A stretch of DNA of 17,007 nucleotides from Anaerolineales bacterium (GTDB taxonomy: Bacteria > Chloroflexota > Anaerolineae > 4572-78 > NAK82). Of the stretch, positions 6,312 through 13,350 are shown piece by piece. The notes under the pieces are model-generated. The model had not been told where the DNA came from, did no database searches, and worked only from the letters and a program-made list of their open reading frames with translations. The stretch is from assembly GCA_024643945.1 (NCBI GenBank), contig JAHELX010000058.1, forward strand, positions 1 to 17,007, in the 5' to 3' direction. Each line of letters starts with the position of its first letter. Positions within the stretch are counted from its first letter, which is position 1. The position numbers and the translations under genes were made by a program.

Positions 6312-8039
6312 ATGAGACGCCACCTGGGTAAAGCGAAGTCCCGGCACGGGGCGAAGTCCCGGCATGGGGCGAAGTCCCGGCATGGGGCGAAGTCCCGGCA
6401 CGGGGCGAAGTCCCGGCACGGGGCGAAGTCTTACTATGGGGTGGCTCTGGGAACGGTCATCCTGGCCTTGACTATGGTGCTTGCCCCCGGGGATGTGTCT
6501 CAAGCCGCTGCGCCCCCCACCCTGCGATCGGCCCATTGGATTCTCACTACCGAGGCTGACTGGTACGCCGGGACCCTGGATGGCCTGACCGTCATCACTG
6601 CTGAGGGAGGCGATGACGCACTCACGTTGGCTCGTGGACGTGCCGTCGGATTCTTCACCTCGCCCGTTCATCGCACGCCTTACCCCATCACCGCCGCTGC
6701 CCTCTTTTGGACGGCCGACACGGACGACGGGAGCGGGTTGGCCGTCGAGGTGCGCCTCAGCCAGGATCAGGCCACATGGAGTCCCTGGTATCCCATCTAC
6801 CATCCGGAGACCCAAGCCGACGGCCGTACCTATGGCGAGAACATCGTCGCTTTCGAAGGCGCGCGATTCGTCCAGGTTCGGGTGGCGCTGAGCGCCCTGA
6901 CTCCCACCCGCTTTCCCCATCTCTTCGACCTGACCGCAGTGCTGATTGACGCCAGCAACGCTCCCACTCCTGCCCAGGCGTTGGCTGCCTCGACTATGGC
7001 TCATCCGTCTGCTGCCAATCGTCCACCGATCATCTCGCGCGACGCATGGGGGGCCGATCCTGCCTATCTCGACTGGGTCCCCGAGTACGCGCCCGTCCAG
7101 CGCATGGTGCTGCATCACACCGTCACGGCCGGCGGAGGCAACCCGGTGGCCGAGGTGCAGGCTATCTATTACTACCACGCCGTCACCCGGGGCTGGGGCG
7201 ACATCGGCTACAACTATCTGGTGGACCCTTACGGTAACCTCTACGAGGGGCGCTATGGCGGTGATGACGTTATCGGCGCGCACACTGCCCGCTGGAATAC
7301 CGGCGCCTTAGGCGTGGCCTTGTTGGGCTGCTATGACCCGGACGATTGCGCGACGGGGCAAACCCCGTCGGCCACTGCCTTGGACGCCATCGCCGACCTG
7401 GTGGCCTGGACTGCCAGCCGCCGTGTGATAGATCCACGCCAGCAAGTCGCTTTCAGCAACGTTTATGGCGACCCACCTCTCAGCCTTTACCGTCTGGCCG
7501 GTCACCGGGACTACAGCCAATACCTTGATGGTCAATGGTATAATACCACCGTCTGTCCGGGCGACACGCTCTACGATGAACTGCCGGCGCTGCGAGCTGA
7601 GGCCTGGTCACGTATCCCAGATGACGACATCCGCTTTGATGGGCACGATACACCGGCTATGCTTCAGCCCGGCCAGGCGATTACCGTGAGCCTTGCTCTG
7701 CGCAATGCAGGCAAGTCGTCGTGGACCCCGGGCGACGTGCGCCTGGGCTATCGCTGGCTGGATAATCTGGGGAGCCTGGTCGCCGAGGAAGTAAAAGCCG
7801 GTTCGCTTTCAGCCGAAGTCCCCTTCGCTGGCTCTTTCCCCCTGATGGCTATGCTCACCGCGCCGCCTGTCACCGGGACCTACACTCTGCGTTGGGACCT
7901 GCATCGCTCCAGCGTGGGCTGGTTCGCCGACCTGAGTGCTGCCAGTGAGCCGCTGGAGGTGCCGGTAACTGTGATGAACTCCGCTGGCCTGCCCTATCGC
8001 CTCTTTTTACCATTGGCTATCCGGGACCAGGAGCTATAG
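6312..8039 (+). CDS. Secreted PGRP/Amidase_2 protein (probable N-acetylmuramoyl-L-alanine amidase)
   Basis: This 575-residue protein should cleave the bond between N-acetylmuramic acid and L-alanine in peptidoglycan, or bind peptidoglycan, outside the cell. The N-terminus is a signal peptide whose positive region is a tandem repeat (AKSRHG about five times), followed by a hydrophobic core and an Ala-rich cleavage region near residue 66. Residues about 70-215 form an unrecognised beta-rich domain. The PGRP/Amidase_2 domain (about 235-430) keeps the zinc ligands His268 (VLHHT), His398 (GHRDY) and Cys415 (VCPGD), plus Tyr300 (GYNYLV), so catalysis is plausible. Residues about 445-555 look like an NBR1-type Ig domain (LRNAGKSSWTPGDVRLGYRW). 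The tail LFLPLAIRDQEL resembles that of the upstream protease. No Shine-Dalgarno is obvious, so coupling to the protease stop 6 nt upstream is likely. Confidence 0.88.
   Translation: MRRHLGKAKSRHGAKSRHGAKSRHGAKSRHGAKSRHGAKSYYGVALGTVILALTMVLAPGDVSQAAAPPTLRSAHWILTTEADWYAGTLDGLTVITAEGGDDALTLARGRAVGFFTSPVHRTPYPITAAALFWTADTDDGSGLAVEVRLSQDQATWSPWYPIYHPETQADGRTYGENIVAFEGARFVQVRVALSALTPTRFPHLFDLTAVLIDASNAPTPAQALAASTMAHPSAANRPPIISRDAWGADPAYLDWVPEYAPVQRMVLHHTVTAGGGNPVAEVQAIYYYHAVTRGWGDIGYNYLVDPYGNLYEGRYGGDDVIGAHTARWNTGALGVALLGCYDPDDCATGQTPSATALDAIADLVAWTASRRVIDPRQQVAFSNVYGDPPLSLYRLAGHRDYSQYLDGQWYNTTVCPGDTLYDELPALRAEAWSRIPDDDIRFDGHDTPAMLQPGQAITVSLALRNAGKSSWTPGDVRLGYRWLDNLGSLVAEEVKAGSLSAEVPFAGSFPLMAMLTAPPVTGTYTLRWDLHRSSVGWFADLSAASEPLEVPVTVMNSAGLPYRLFLPLAIRDQEL
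6333..6440. repeat. 18-bp minisatellite in the signal-peptide coding region
   Basis: Five near-identical copies of GCGAAGTCCCGGCACGGG (C or T at one position) run from 6333 to 6422. A degenerate sixth copy runs to 6440. They encode (AKSRHG)5-AKSYYG, forming the positively charged n-region of the amidase-like protein's signal peptide. Copy number may vary by slippage without frameshift, because the unit is a multiple of three. Confidence 0.92.
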
Positions 8040-8117
8040 GATTTCAACCAGCATCAGCGCTGACTGGCACGAGGACATGTCGCTGGGTATGTGGATGCCA
8101 TAGGCCAGAAGTCCCAG

Positions 8118-8168
8118 GGACCAAAGGCTTATTGTCGGCGGTGGGAACCTCTGCTAAACTGTAAGCTA
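8118..8168 (+). promoter_or_regulatory. Repeated promoter cassette, copy 1
   Basis: About 50 bp here, from GGACCAAAGGCTTATTGTCG onward, recurs at 10589-10639 with a handful of differences. Each copy carries a promoter-like core. Here TTGTCG (8132-8137), a 17-nt spacer and TAAACT (8155-8160) predict a start near 8167, about 30 nt before the small ORF at 8196. The identical spacing in both copies favours a promoter function, but a small peptide-coding repeat is not excluded, since both copies encode GPKAYCR..PLLNCK in an open frame. Confidence 0.55.
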
Positions 8169-8195
8169 GAAAATGTAATCTTAGTGGAGTCTCCC

Positions 8196-8285
8196 ATGAG
8201 CGCCGATAGAACTCAACTTGCGATTTTCCTCGTCCTGATGTGTGTGATGATAATGGGGGTGCTGCTAGTTTTTCAGCACGTTTGA
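8196..8285 (+). CDS. 29-residue single-span membrane microprotein
   Basis: The product begins MSADRTQ, then has a strongly hydrophobic segment (LAIFLVLMCVMIMGVLLVF) and ends QHV. One membrane helix with a short polar N-terminus is predicted. GGAG at 8186-8189 lies 6 nt before the ATG, and a promoter-like core sits at 8132-8160, so it has its own expression signals. The frame is open upstream to 8091, but that extension runs through the repeated promoter cassette and is not favoured. No family was recognised. It follows the amidase-like gene and precedes the ATP-grasp gene, with no clear link to either. A 7-bp stem, CCCTATG/CATAGGG (8296-8302/8313-8319), follows the stop. Chance is possible for so short a frame. 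Confidence 0.45.
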   Translation: MSADRTQLAIFLVLMCVMIMGVLLVFQHV

Positions 8286-8295
8286 TATCCATCGC

Positions 8296-8428
8296 CCCTA
8301 TGCGCCTTGAGTCATAGGGTTGTGCTGGTCTCCCGCAGGGATAGAGTTGGCATTCCCAAAGGATTGGGATCCGTAATTACCAGCGGCCGATCTCCCTGCC
8401 CGGGGAGGTCTGTTCTTGTCAGCACCCT
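8296..8428 (+). other. Gene-free, structured segment with competing stems
   Basis: Several complementary blocks are packed here: CCCTATG (8296-8302) with CATAGGG (8313-8319), GCTGGT (8324-8329) with ACCAGC near 8378, a local TCCCAA-AGGA-TTGGGA hairpin, ATCTCC with GGAGGT, and GTGCTG (8322-8327) with CAGCAC (8420-8425). Some pairings exclude others. It could be the 3' end of the microprotein transcript, a small RNA, or decayed repeat DNA. No known RNA family was recognised. Confidence 0.3.
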
Positions 8429-8470
8429 TTGCAGAAGACTTGGATGAAGTTGCGATTTTCTGGTGAGGAT

Positions 8471-8499
8471 TTGCAGAGGCAAGGTAGAAGGTGTATGAT
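8471..8499 (+). promoter_or_regulatory. Candidate promoter upstream of the ATP-grasp gene
   Basis: TTGCAG (8471-8476), a 17-nt spacer and TATGAT (8494-8499). A transcript from about 8506 would carry a leader of some 440 nt before the ATP-grasp start at 8949. Confidence 0.45.
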
Positions 8500-8599
8500 T
8501 CAATGGTATTCTAAGAGACTCACCTTGAATCTGCTATAGATGTTCTGGGGGACCTGGGGTCCTAAGGCGGAAACTCCTTGTGAGGAGGGAGAATTTTCG

Positions 8600-8959
8600 A
8601 TGAAGGAAGCTAAAACTGAAGAAGAACCTCCCGGTCCTGGGAGGCCATCCGATCACCGGGAAAACGTGCCTCCCATACCACGCTGTAGCCAGCGCTGGCA
8701 ATTGTCCCATTGCCTGAACCCGGCAAAGAGTCTTGCCTGGGCGAGTTGCCTAATCTCTGAGAAGGTGGTTGACCTTCCAGCACCCGGGCTTTTTCGTACA
8801 AACGTGTCCCCTTACTTTGTCCACCTCGTGCATCCTGAGAATCCTGCCTTCCCCATTGAGTCGCAGATTGTCCTTATCTTACATAAGACAATACACTCTG
8901 AAATTTGTTCCTGTACCTCCATACCTTGGCACAAACCGGAGGGGAACAATGGACGCTGA
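8600..8959 (+). CDS. Uncertain 119-codon ORF in the ATP-grasp leader
   Basis: An ATG at 8600 is preceded by a strong AGGAGGG (8583-8589) and lies about 95 nt after a predicted transcription start. Its stop (8957-8959) overlaps the ATP-grasp start by 11 bp, an arrangement typical of coupled genes. Against it, the protein (MKEAKTEEEPPGPGRPSD...) is rich in Pro, Cys, Ser and His, shows no recognisable fold, and the DNA contains hairpins such as CCTCCC/GGGAGG and GGCAAT/ATTGCC. It may be a leader peptide, a decayed gene or chance. No function is proposed. Confidence 0.25.
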   Translation: MKEAKTEEEPPGPGRPSDHRENVPPIPRCSQRWQLSHCLNPAKSLAWASCLISEKVVDLPAPGLFRTNVSPYFVHLVHPENPAFPIESQIVLILHKTIHSEICSCTSIPWHKPEGNNGR

Positions 8960-10097
8960 AGATGAACCCCCCGGCGTCGCGGTGCTCTACAATGTCAGCC
9001 AGTGTTTGGTGAAGGGCGAGCCGCAGGACTTATTGGCGGAGCAAGGGGTTATCGCTTGTGCTCAGGCTGTGTCGGATGCGCTCCGGGCAACTGGCTATCG
9101 GGTGGTGCAGATACCGATTAACATCGATCTAGAGCTGACTTTGGTCCCTTACAGACCCACCGACTGGGTGGTCTTCAATCTGGGCGAAGGTTTGGAGGGA
9201 CGGTTATTCGAGGAAGCGCGCATGGCTTGGGCTCTGGAAGCGATGGGCTATCGCTTTACCGGGGCACGCGGTGATGCCCTGGCTCTTTCTGGGCATAAGG
9301 CACGGGCTAAGGCTTTGCTAGAAGCCAATGGGGTAGCGACTCCGCCCTGGTGGGTGTTCAGGCACCCAGATGAAGTGAACCGAGATGTGGGGGAGTTGTT
9401 GCCTTTTCCTCTCATCGTCAAGCCCGTCGCAGAGGATAGTAGCCTGGGAGTTGGCCCGGATGCAGTAGTCTTCACCGCTCGCGCGCTGCGCGACCGGGTA
9501 GCCTACGTGATAGACTGTTATCGCCAGGCGGCTATGGCAGAAGTCTTTGTGGTCGGCCGGGAGTTTAACGTTGCGCTATGGGGCGATCCTCCTGAGGTCT
9601 TACCCCTGGCTGAAGTGGATTTCAGTGCTTTTACAGACCCTTATACCCGTATCGTGTCTTTTGCTGCCAAATGGGACGCCAATTCGTTTGAGTACCACTG
9701 CACTCCAACCCTTTGCCCGGCGCCAGTGGAGCCTGACCTGGGCACTCGCATCGTGGTCACAGCTCGCCAGGCGTGGGCAGCCATCGGTTGCCAGGGATAC
9801 GCCCGCGTGGACATGCGCGTTAGTGCCGAGGGGATACCCTATGTGGTAGAGGTGAACTGTAACCCAGACCTCTCGCCCGATGCGGGGTTCTACCGCATAG
9901 CCCAGGCAACCGGGTATAGTTACGAGGCCATGGTGGTGCATATTCTAGAACTTGCCTTGGAGCAACTAAATACATATGATCGAGATAGCTTTAGATACCG
10001 ATGGGCCGTCCATTTTGCAATTGACGGCCGCAATCAGCGTCTTCAACCCGACGGAGGTAAGCTGCGTCGAAGAGCTGTGGAACGCATACCGAGATAA
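8949..10097 (+). CDS. ATP-grasp ligase, D-alanine-D-alanine ligase-like, with abnormal C-terminal tail
   Basis: ATP-grasp enzymes activate a carboxylate as an acyl phosphate and join it to an amine or thiol. This 382-residue protein has the Ddl-like layout: an N-terminal part with VVFNLGEGLEGR, ATP-binding Lys158 (PLIVKPVAEDSSLGVG), Asp288 and Arg290 (RVDMRV), and the metal-binding EVNCNP (Glu301, Asn303, Asn305). The substrate cannot be read from sequence; it resembles Ddl-like ligases of unknown specificity more than true Ddl. The start at 8949 has GGAGGGG (8938-8944) 4 nt upstream. The last 40 or so residues (after about 341) are translated from the start of the overlapping GNAT gene and look non-native. 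An out-of-frame TAA at 9967-9969 would give a normal end, so a small frameshift is suspected. The GNAT partner suggests that a ligated product, or its precursor, is acetylated. Confidence 0.85.
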   Translation: MDAEDEPPGVAVLYNVSQCLVKGEPQDLLAEQGVIACAQAVSDALRATGYRVVQIPINIDLELTLVPYRPTDWVVFNLGEGLEGRLFEEARMAWALEAMGYRFTGARGDALALSGHKARAKALLEANGVATPPWWVFRHPDEVNRDVGELLPFPLIVKPVAEDSSLGVGPDAVVFTARALRDRVAYVIDCYRQAAMAEVFVVGREFNVALWGDPPEVLPLAEVDFSAFTDPYTRIVSFAAKWDANSFEYHCTPTLCPAPVEPDLGTRIVVTARQAWAAIGCQGYARVDMRVSAEGIPYVVEVNCNPDLSPDAGFYRIAQATGYSYEAMVVHILELALEQLNTYDRDSFRYRWAVHFAIDGRNQRLQPDGGKLRRRAVERIPR

Positions 10098-10452
10098 AGG
10101 AGAGGCCAGCGGATATGCCTTTCTGGTGTATCGCGATGGGGACCAGGTACTTGGCTATGCTTGTTTCGGTCCCCATCCTTTGACTCAGGGCACCTTCGAC
10201 CTGTACTGGGTCGCGGTGGACCCCACAGCTCAGGGACGTGGCATTGGCCGTGCCCTGCTGAGCCGCGTAGAAGCCGAGGTGGAGGCCCTGGGGGGCCGTC
10301 TACTGCTGATAGAAACCTCTGGCACTCCGGCTTACGCTCCGACGCGCTGCTTCTACGAAGCCTGTGGTTATCCCCCTGAGGCAGTCATCCACGATTTCTA
10401 CGCGTCTGGAGATGACCTCCTGATCTTCTCCAAGCACCTGCCCGGGGCATAG
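9976..10452 (+). CDS. GNAT-family N-acetyltransferase
   Basis: The 158-residue protein has a GNAT core: beta strands GYAFLVYRD and VLGYACFGP, then LYWVAVDPTAQGRGIGRALL, where QGRGIG is the acetyl-CoA pyrophosphate-binding motif A, and a C-terminal FYEACGY motif B-like segment. GNATs transfer acetyl from acetyl-CoA to amines; the acceptor here is unknown. The start at ATG 9976 follows an in-frame TAA (9967-9969). It overlaps the ATP-grasp reading frame by 122 nt, far more than usual for coupled genes. GGAG at 9959-9962 lies 13 nt upstream, so the ribosome site is weak and coupling is probable. The shared arrangement suggests joint action in peptide or amino-acid modification, but this is inference. 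Confidence 0.87.
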   Translation: MIEIALDTDGPSILQLTAAISVFNPTEVSCVEELWNAYRDKGEASGYAFLVYRDGDQVLGYACFGPHPLTQGTFDLYWVAVDPTAQGRGIGRALLSRVEAEVEALGGRLLLIETSGTPAYAPTRCFYEACGYPPEAVIHDFYASGDDLLIFSKHLPGA

Positions 10453-10588
10453 GCCTCTTACCAGGTCCGTTTCAATTGGAGGAAAAGAGGTCAGACCGGG
10501 ATCACCCGTTTATTTGTGTCGACATGTTCCAGGGATACTTCGTGCGTGGGCTGGCCGGCACAGTCAAAGGAGAGATAGCAGGATTTAT

Positions 10589-10639
10589 GGGACCAAAGGC
10601 TTATTGTCGGCCGGGGAAACCTCTGCTAAATTGTAAGTG
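10589..10639 (+). promoter_or_regulatory. Repeated promoter cassette, copy 2
   Basis: This is the second copy of the sequence at 8118-8168. TTGTCG (10604-10609), a 17-nt spacer and TAAATT (10627-10632) form a promoter-like core. The start would fall near 10639, leaving about 275 nt of leader before the acyltransferase-like gene. The remaining gap 10453-10914 has no supported gene; a 62-codon frame at 10476-10664 merely spans the repeat. Confidence 0.5.
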
Positions 10640-10792
10640 GAAATTTCAATCCCTTAATGAATAGGGACGGTTAGGTGGACCTGGTCTTATGTTTTGTCTT
10701 TCCTTCCTACTGGAGTTTGGACAACACTAATTAAATGAGCAGGTAGCCCGTTGCCTGATTAAGACTTGAATAAATGGGTGGTTTGCCATCCG

Positions 10793-10851
10793 GAACTGTT
10801 GCAATTGGGTCATTGTTTCTTGGCTCACGATACCCTGTTTTGCAACAGTTC
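10793..10851. repeat. 12-bp perfect inverted repeat upstream of the acyltransferase-like gene
   Basis: GAACTGTTGCAA (10793-10804) and TTGCAACAGTTC (10840-10851) are exact complements separated by 35 bp. A run of Ts (10855-10860) follows. The arrangement fits either two half-sites of a dimeric regulator or a stem before a T-run (attenuator-like). A weak promoter core (TTGCCA at 10859-10864, 17-nt spacer, CTAATT at 10882-10887) overlaps the downstream arm's edge. Confidence 0.55.
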
Positions 10852-10914
10852 GTCTTTTTTGCCAAGTGTTGGTTCTATCTTCTAATTGATCCAGACCCAG
10901 ATCTTGATCGTTCC

Positions 10915-13350
10915 ATGGATATGCGTAAGCGCTATACAGAGGTCTCAATCAAGACCGCTGATACCCTGAGAAGTATTGCACAGTCGCAAAGCATACGTGA
11001 ATTATCACGGCTAACCTTGCCTGAGATTGATGCCGTGGTCAATCAAGTGGCGCGGGTGATTCCTGCGGGCAATGTGCCAGGCATGATTCTAAGCGGGTTG
11101 GCACGCCTGCCCGGGCGCAGACTATCTCTTGAGACAACCAAGCGAGATATCAACTTGCTATTTAAGGGCGTCGAGCAGACGCTTGATAAAGCGGTGTATA
11201 GCGCCTTCTTTGCGGGACCAGCGGCTGTCATCTGGGGCTACCAGAATATCCTTAAGTTGGCCGGTAAAGATCCAGATGACTCTTTCCCGGAAGGTGTATG
11301 GCAGTTCTATGTAGATTATGCATTACGAGAGGACACCGCCCGCCACGCTAATGAAACCTATGGGTTTGACACTATCCTTAATCAGCACCAGCTTCATTTA
11401 AGTGCGGTTGATCGCGTCACGGCCTGGGTGATGGCGGCTATCCATTGCCTGCATCAGTATGATCACCTGCTGGAAAATGAGTGGCACGAGCGTGTTTACA
11501 CCTTTCTCTTGCGTGAGGTGACCCGCAACGAGCCAGACGCTGACCGCTATGCACAACTCTATCGTGACTGGGAAAAGCAGCATCCTTACGGTCGAGGCTC
11601 GGATACCGCAGCCGACGACTCTTATCCCCAATATCGCCGGATCAAGTTTGACCATTTCTTAGAAGATGCGACGCGTAAGTTGCGCCATGACCTGCGCCGT
11701 GAGTGGATGAAGCAAGTCCGTGTTGCCGAGGAACGTGACTTGCCGGCCTATCAGCGGCAAATGTCTATTCTGGCTTATCTCGAACCCGGTCCCTACGGCG
11801 AAACGCGTAGGGCGACTCCTCTCCAACGAGCGCACGTTGGTCTCATTCATCAAGGATGTTACTACCTGATACCGGTCTGCTCACCCGGCACGGATCAACC
11901 GGCGGAGGTAGAAACGGTACGGACTCAGGTTACGGCCCTGATGAAATATCCATCTGACACCCCCCCCGCTCACTTGAGCGACTTGGTTAGGGTCAAACGA
12001 TCAGCGTTATCTAAGTTGCGTGACAAAATGAGCCAGACTGTGCTCAAAGAGCTAGATATGCTGCGCTTAGCTCCGATTCTGCTGAATTGTGATCAGCGCC
12101 CAACCTCCCTTCCCCTGTCTGCACTGCGCCAGGCCGAACGTGGCATCGGCGACCATGCTCTGACTATATTCGACACGGGTGAAACCTTCGTTTTTGACCA
12201 GTCCCATATCTTTTTCGACGGGGCTTGGGGAGCCTCCTTCGCCGAAATTATGACGAATGAGGCTTTATCCTGGGCGGTCTACCTGAATACATTACCCCCT
12301 GCTCAGGCCGGTCAAACATGGCCTTATGCGCTTTCCTTCCAATTTCAGGCCCGTGAGCTGGACTCCATCCGGCATGCCCCAATAGTTACAACTGAGGCCG
12401 GTGCAGAAACCGATGCCGTCAATCTTAAGGCCATTCTGGCGCTGCGCAAACGCTTCAAACAACGCAATGACCTGCTCCAATTGACAGTGAATGATGTCCT
12501 GGTCCTCTACCGCGCCATCCATGCCGCTACTTATGAACCTGATCCTGGCTTAATTGCGGCCTTGCAAGACCTGACCCACGATAATATGAGCCAGCAGGCA
12601 GCCCAGGCGGCGCTGAAAGCGATAGAGGTTTCCACCCAGGTCAATCCGGTCATTGTCATCCCTGTGGATGCCAGTCAGCGTACCCCACGCAATCGCCTTT
12701 ACCCAATGACCTTTGAAGTACCACTCAATGATTGGGATTTGCTCCGCTTACATCAACGCGTCACAGAAGCGTTAGATGCCTACAAGAATGCAAGCGGAGA
12801 TCGGACCGCCCTTTACGCCAGGTTTGACCAACTCCAACGTGTTTACCTGTCGACATTAGCCGGCTTCGGGGCTGTCATGAGTAAAGCCAAGGGAATTGCC
12901 TTTACAGGGGAAAGTGCCAGTGTCGGCACCATTAAGCTGCTGGCGCACATGCCGACCCCTCTCCAACGACTCCTGGATCAGATCCCTGGACGCTTCGATG
13001 TCCTGAATGATGTCATCAAAGGGCGGGAGGTATTCTCCAATGTGGGAGCCGTCGCCCAGGCCAGCACCCTCACCCGGTTTATCACTGCCAAAGACGACAA
13101 TGATAAAAAGACTCTGGCCTGGGGTGTCATCACCGATGCTGATGGCGTGATGCGGATTAGCCTGCGCGATTTCCGGCCTCACATTTACATGTTGGAAGCA
13201 GTTGGACACAAAGAATTAGCCACCCGCATCGTCCAGGATTACCTCAATGCCTACGCGCATGGCCTGAACAACTTTATTCGTGACCTGCAACGTATTACCC
13301 TGGCCAGCCGCGAAACCCGGTTTGCAAAGCTGGAGAGAAATGATGACTGA
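10915..13350 (+). CDS. Divergent carnitine/choline acyltransferase-like protein
   Basis: This 811-residue cytoplasmic protein shows no signal peptide. The first 280 or so residues look helical and are unrecognised (SFPEGVWQFYVDYALRED, HPYGRGSD). From about 320 the order of landmarks parallels carnitine/choline acyltransferases: a region like YLIPV, a helical stretch RSALSKLRDKM, a FVFDQ strand, then HIFFDG (His431, Asp435, Gly436) where the family has its catalytic HxxxDG or HxxxEG, then YRAIHAATYEP (532-542) resembling the family's ALQLAYYR..ATYE segment, and a C-terminal WGVITDADGVMRISLRDFRP block (about 734-755). The usual GRTxxxR motif is not visible, so substrate and activity are open. 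These are comparisons from memory. The start is uncertain: ATG 10915 or 10921 is chosen because the frame extending back to 10774 crosses the inverted repeat. No good Shine-Dalgarno is seen. It overlaps the kinase gene by 11 bp, so they form an operon. The region looks less GC-rich than the protease-amidase unit. Confidence 0.5.
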   Translation: MDMRKRYTEVSIKTADTLRSIAQSQSIRELSRLTLPEIDAVVNQVARVIPAGNVPGMILSGLARLPGRRLSLETTKRDINLLFKGVEQTLDKAVYSAFFAGPAAVIWGYQNILKLAGKDPDDSFPEGVWQFYVDYALREDTARHANETYGFDTILNQHQLHLSAVDRVTAWVMAAIHCLHQYDHLLENEWHERVYTFLLREVTRNEPDADRYAQLYRDWEKQHPYGRGSDTAADDSYPQYRRIKFDHFLEDATRKLRHDLRREWMKQVRVAEERDLPAYQRQMSILAYLEPGPYGETRRATPLQRAHVGLIHQGCYYLIPVCSPGTDQPAEVETVRTQVTALMKYPSDTPPAHLSDLVRVKRSALSKLRDKMSQTVLKELDMLRLAPILLNCDQRPTSLPLSALRQAERGIGDHALTIFDTGETFVFDQSHIFFDGAWGASFAEIMTNEALSWAVYLNTLPPAQAGQTWPYALSFQFQARELDSIRHAPIVTTEAGAETDAVNLKAILALRKRFKQRNDLLQLTVNDVLVLYRAIHAATYEPDPGLIAALQDLTHDNMSQQAAQAALKAIEVSTQVNPVIVIPVDASQRTPRNRLYPMTFEVPLNDWDLLRLHQRVTEALDAYKNASGDRTALYARFDQLQRVYLSTLAGFGAVMSKAKGIAFTGESASVGTIKLLAHMPTPLQRLLDQIPGRFDVLNDVIKGREVFSNVGAVAQASTLTRFITAKDDNDKKTLAWGVITDADGVMRISLRDFRPHIYMLEAVGHKELATRIVQDYLNAYAHGLNNFIRDLQRITLASRETRFAKLERNDD

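Noticed and set aside
5919..7283. Long antisense open frame (454 codons) across the protease end and the amidase-like gene
   Set aside because: It is the complement of two well-supported genes with catalytic motifs. Its LRPVPG repeats are only the antisense of the AKSRHG minisatellite.
8580..8800. Possible known riboswitch (SAM, cobalamin, TPP, T-box) ahead of the ATP-grasp gene
   Set aside because: Short resemblances such as TCTGAGA and GGAGGGAGA were examined, but none of the conserved cores of these classes is present.
10476..10664. 62-codon frame sharing a peptide with the frame at 8091
   Set aside because: The similarity comes from the repeated promoter cassette. No hydrophobic domain or other conserved feature supports a protein.
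10774..10914. Upstream extension of the acyltransferase-like frame
   Set aside because: It crosses the 12-bp inverted repeat and a T-run, adds an odd hydrophobic segment unlike the rest, and has no better ribosome site. Not fully excluded.
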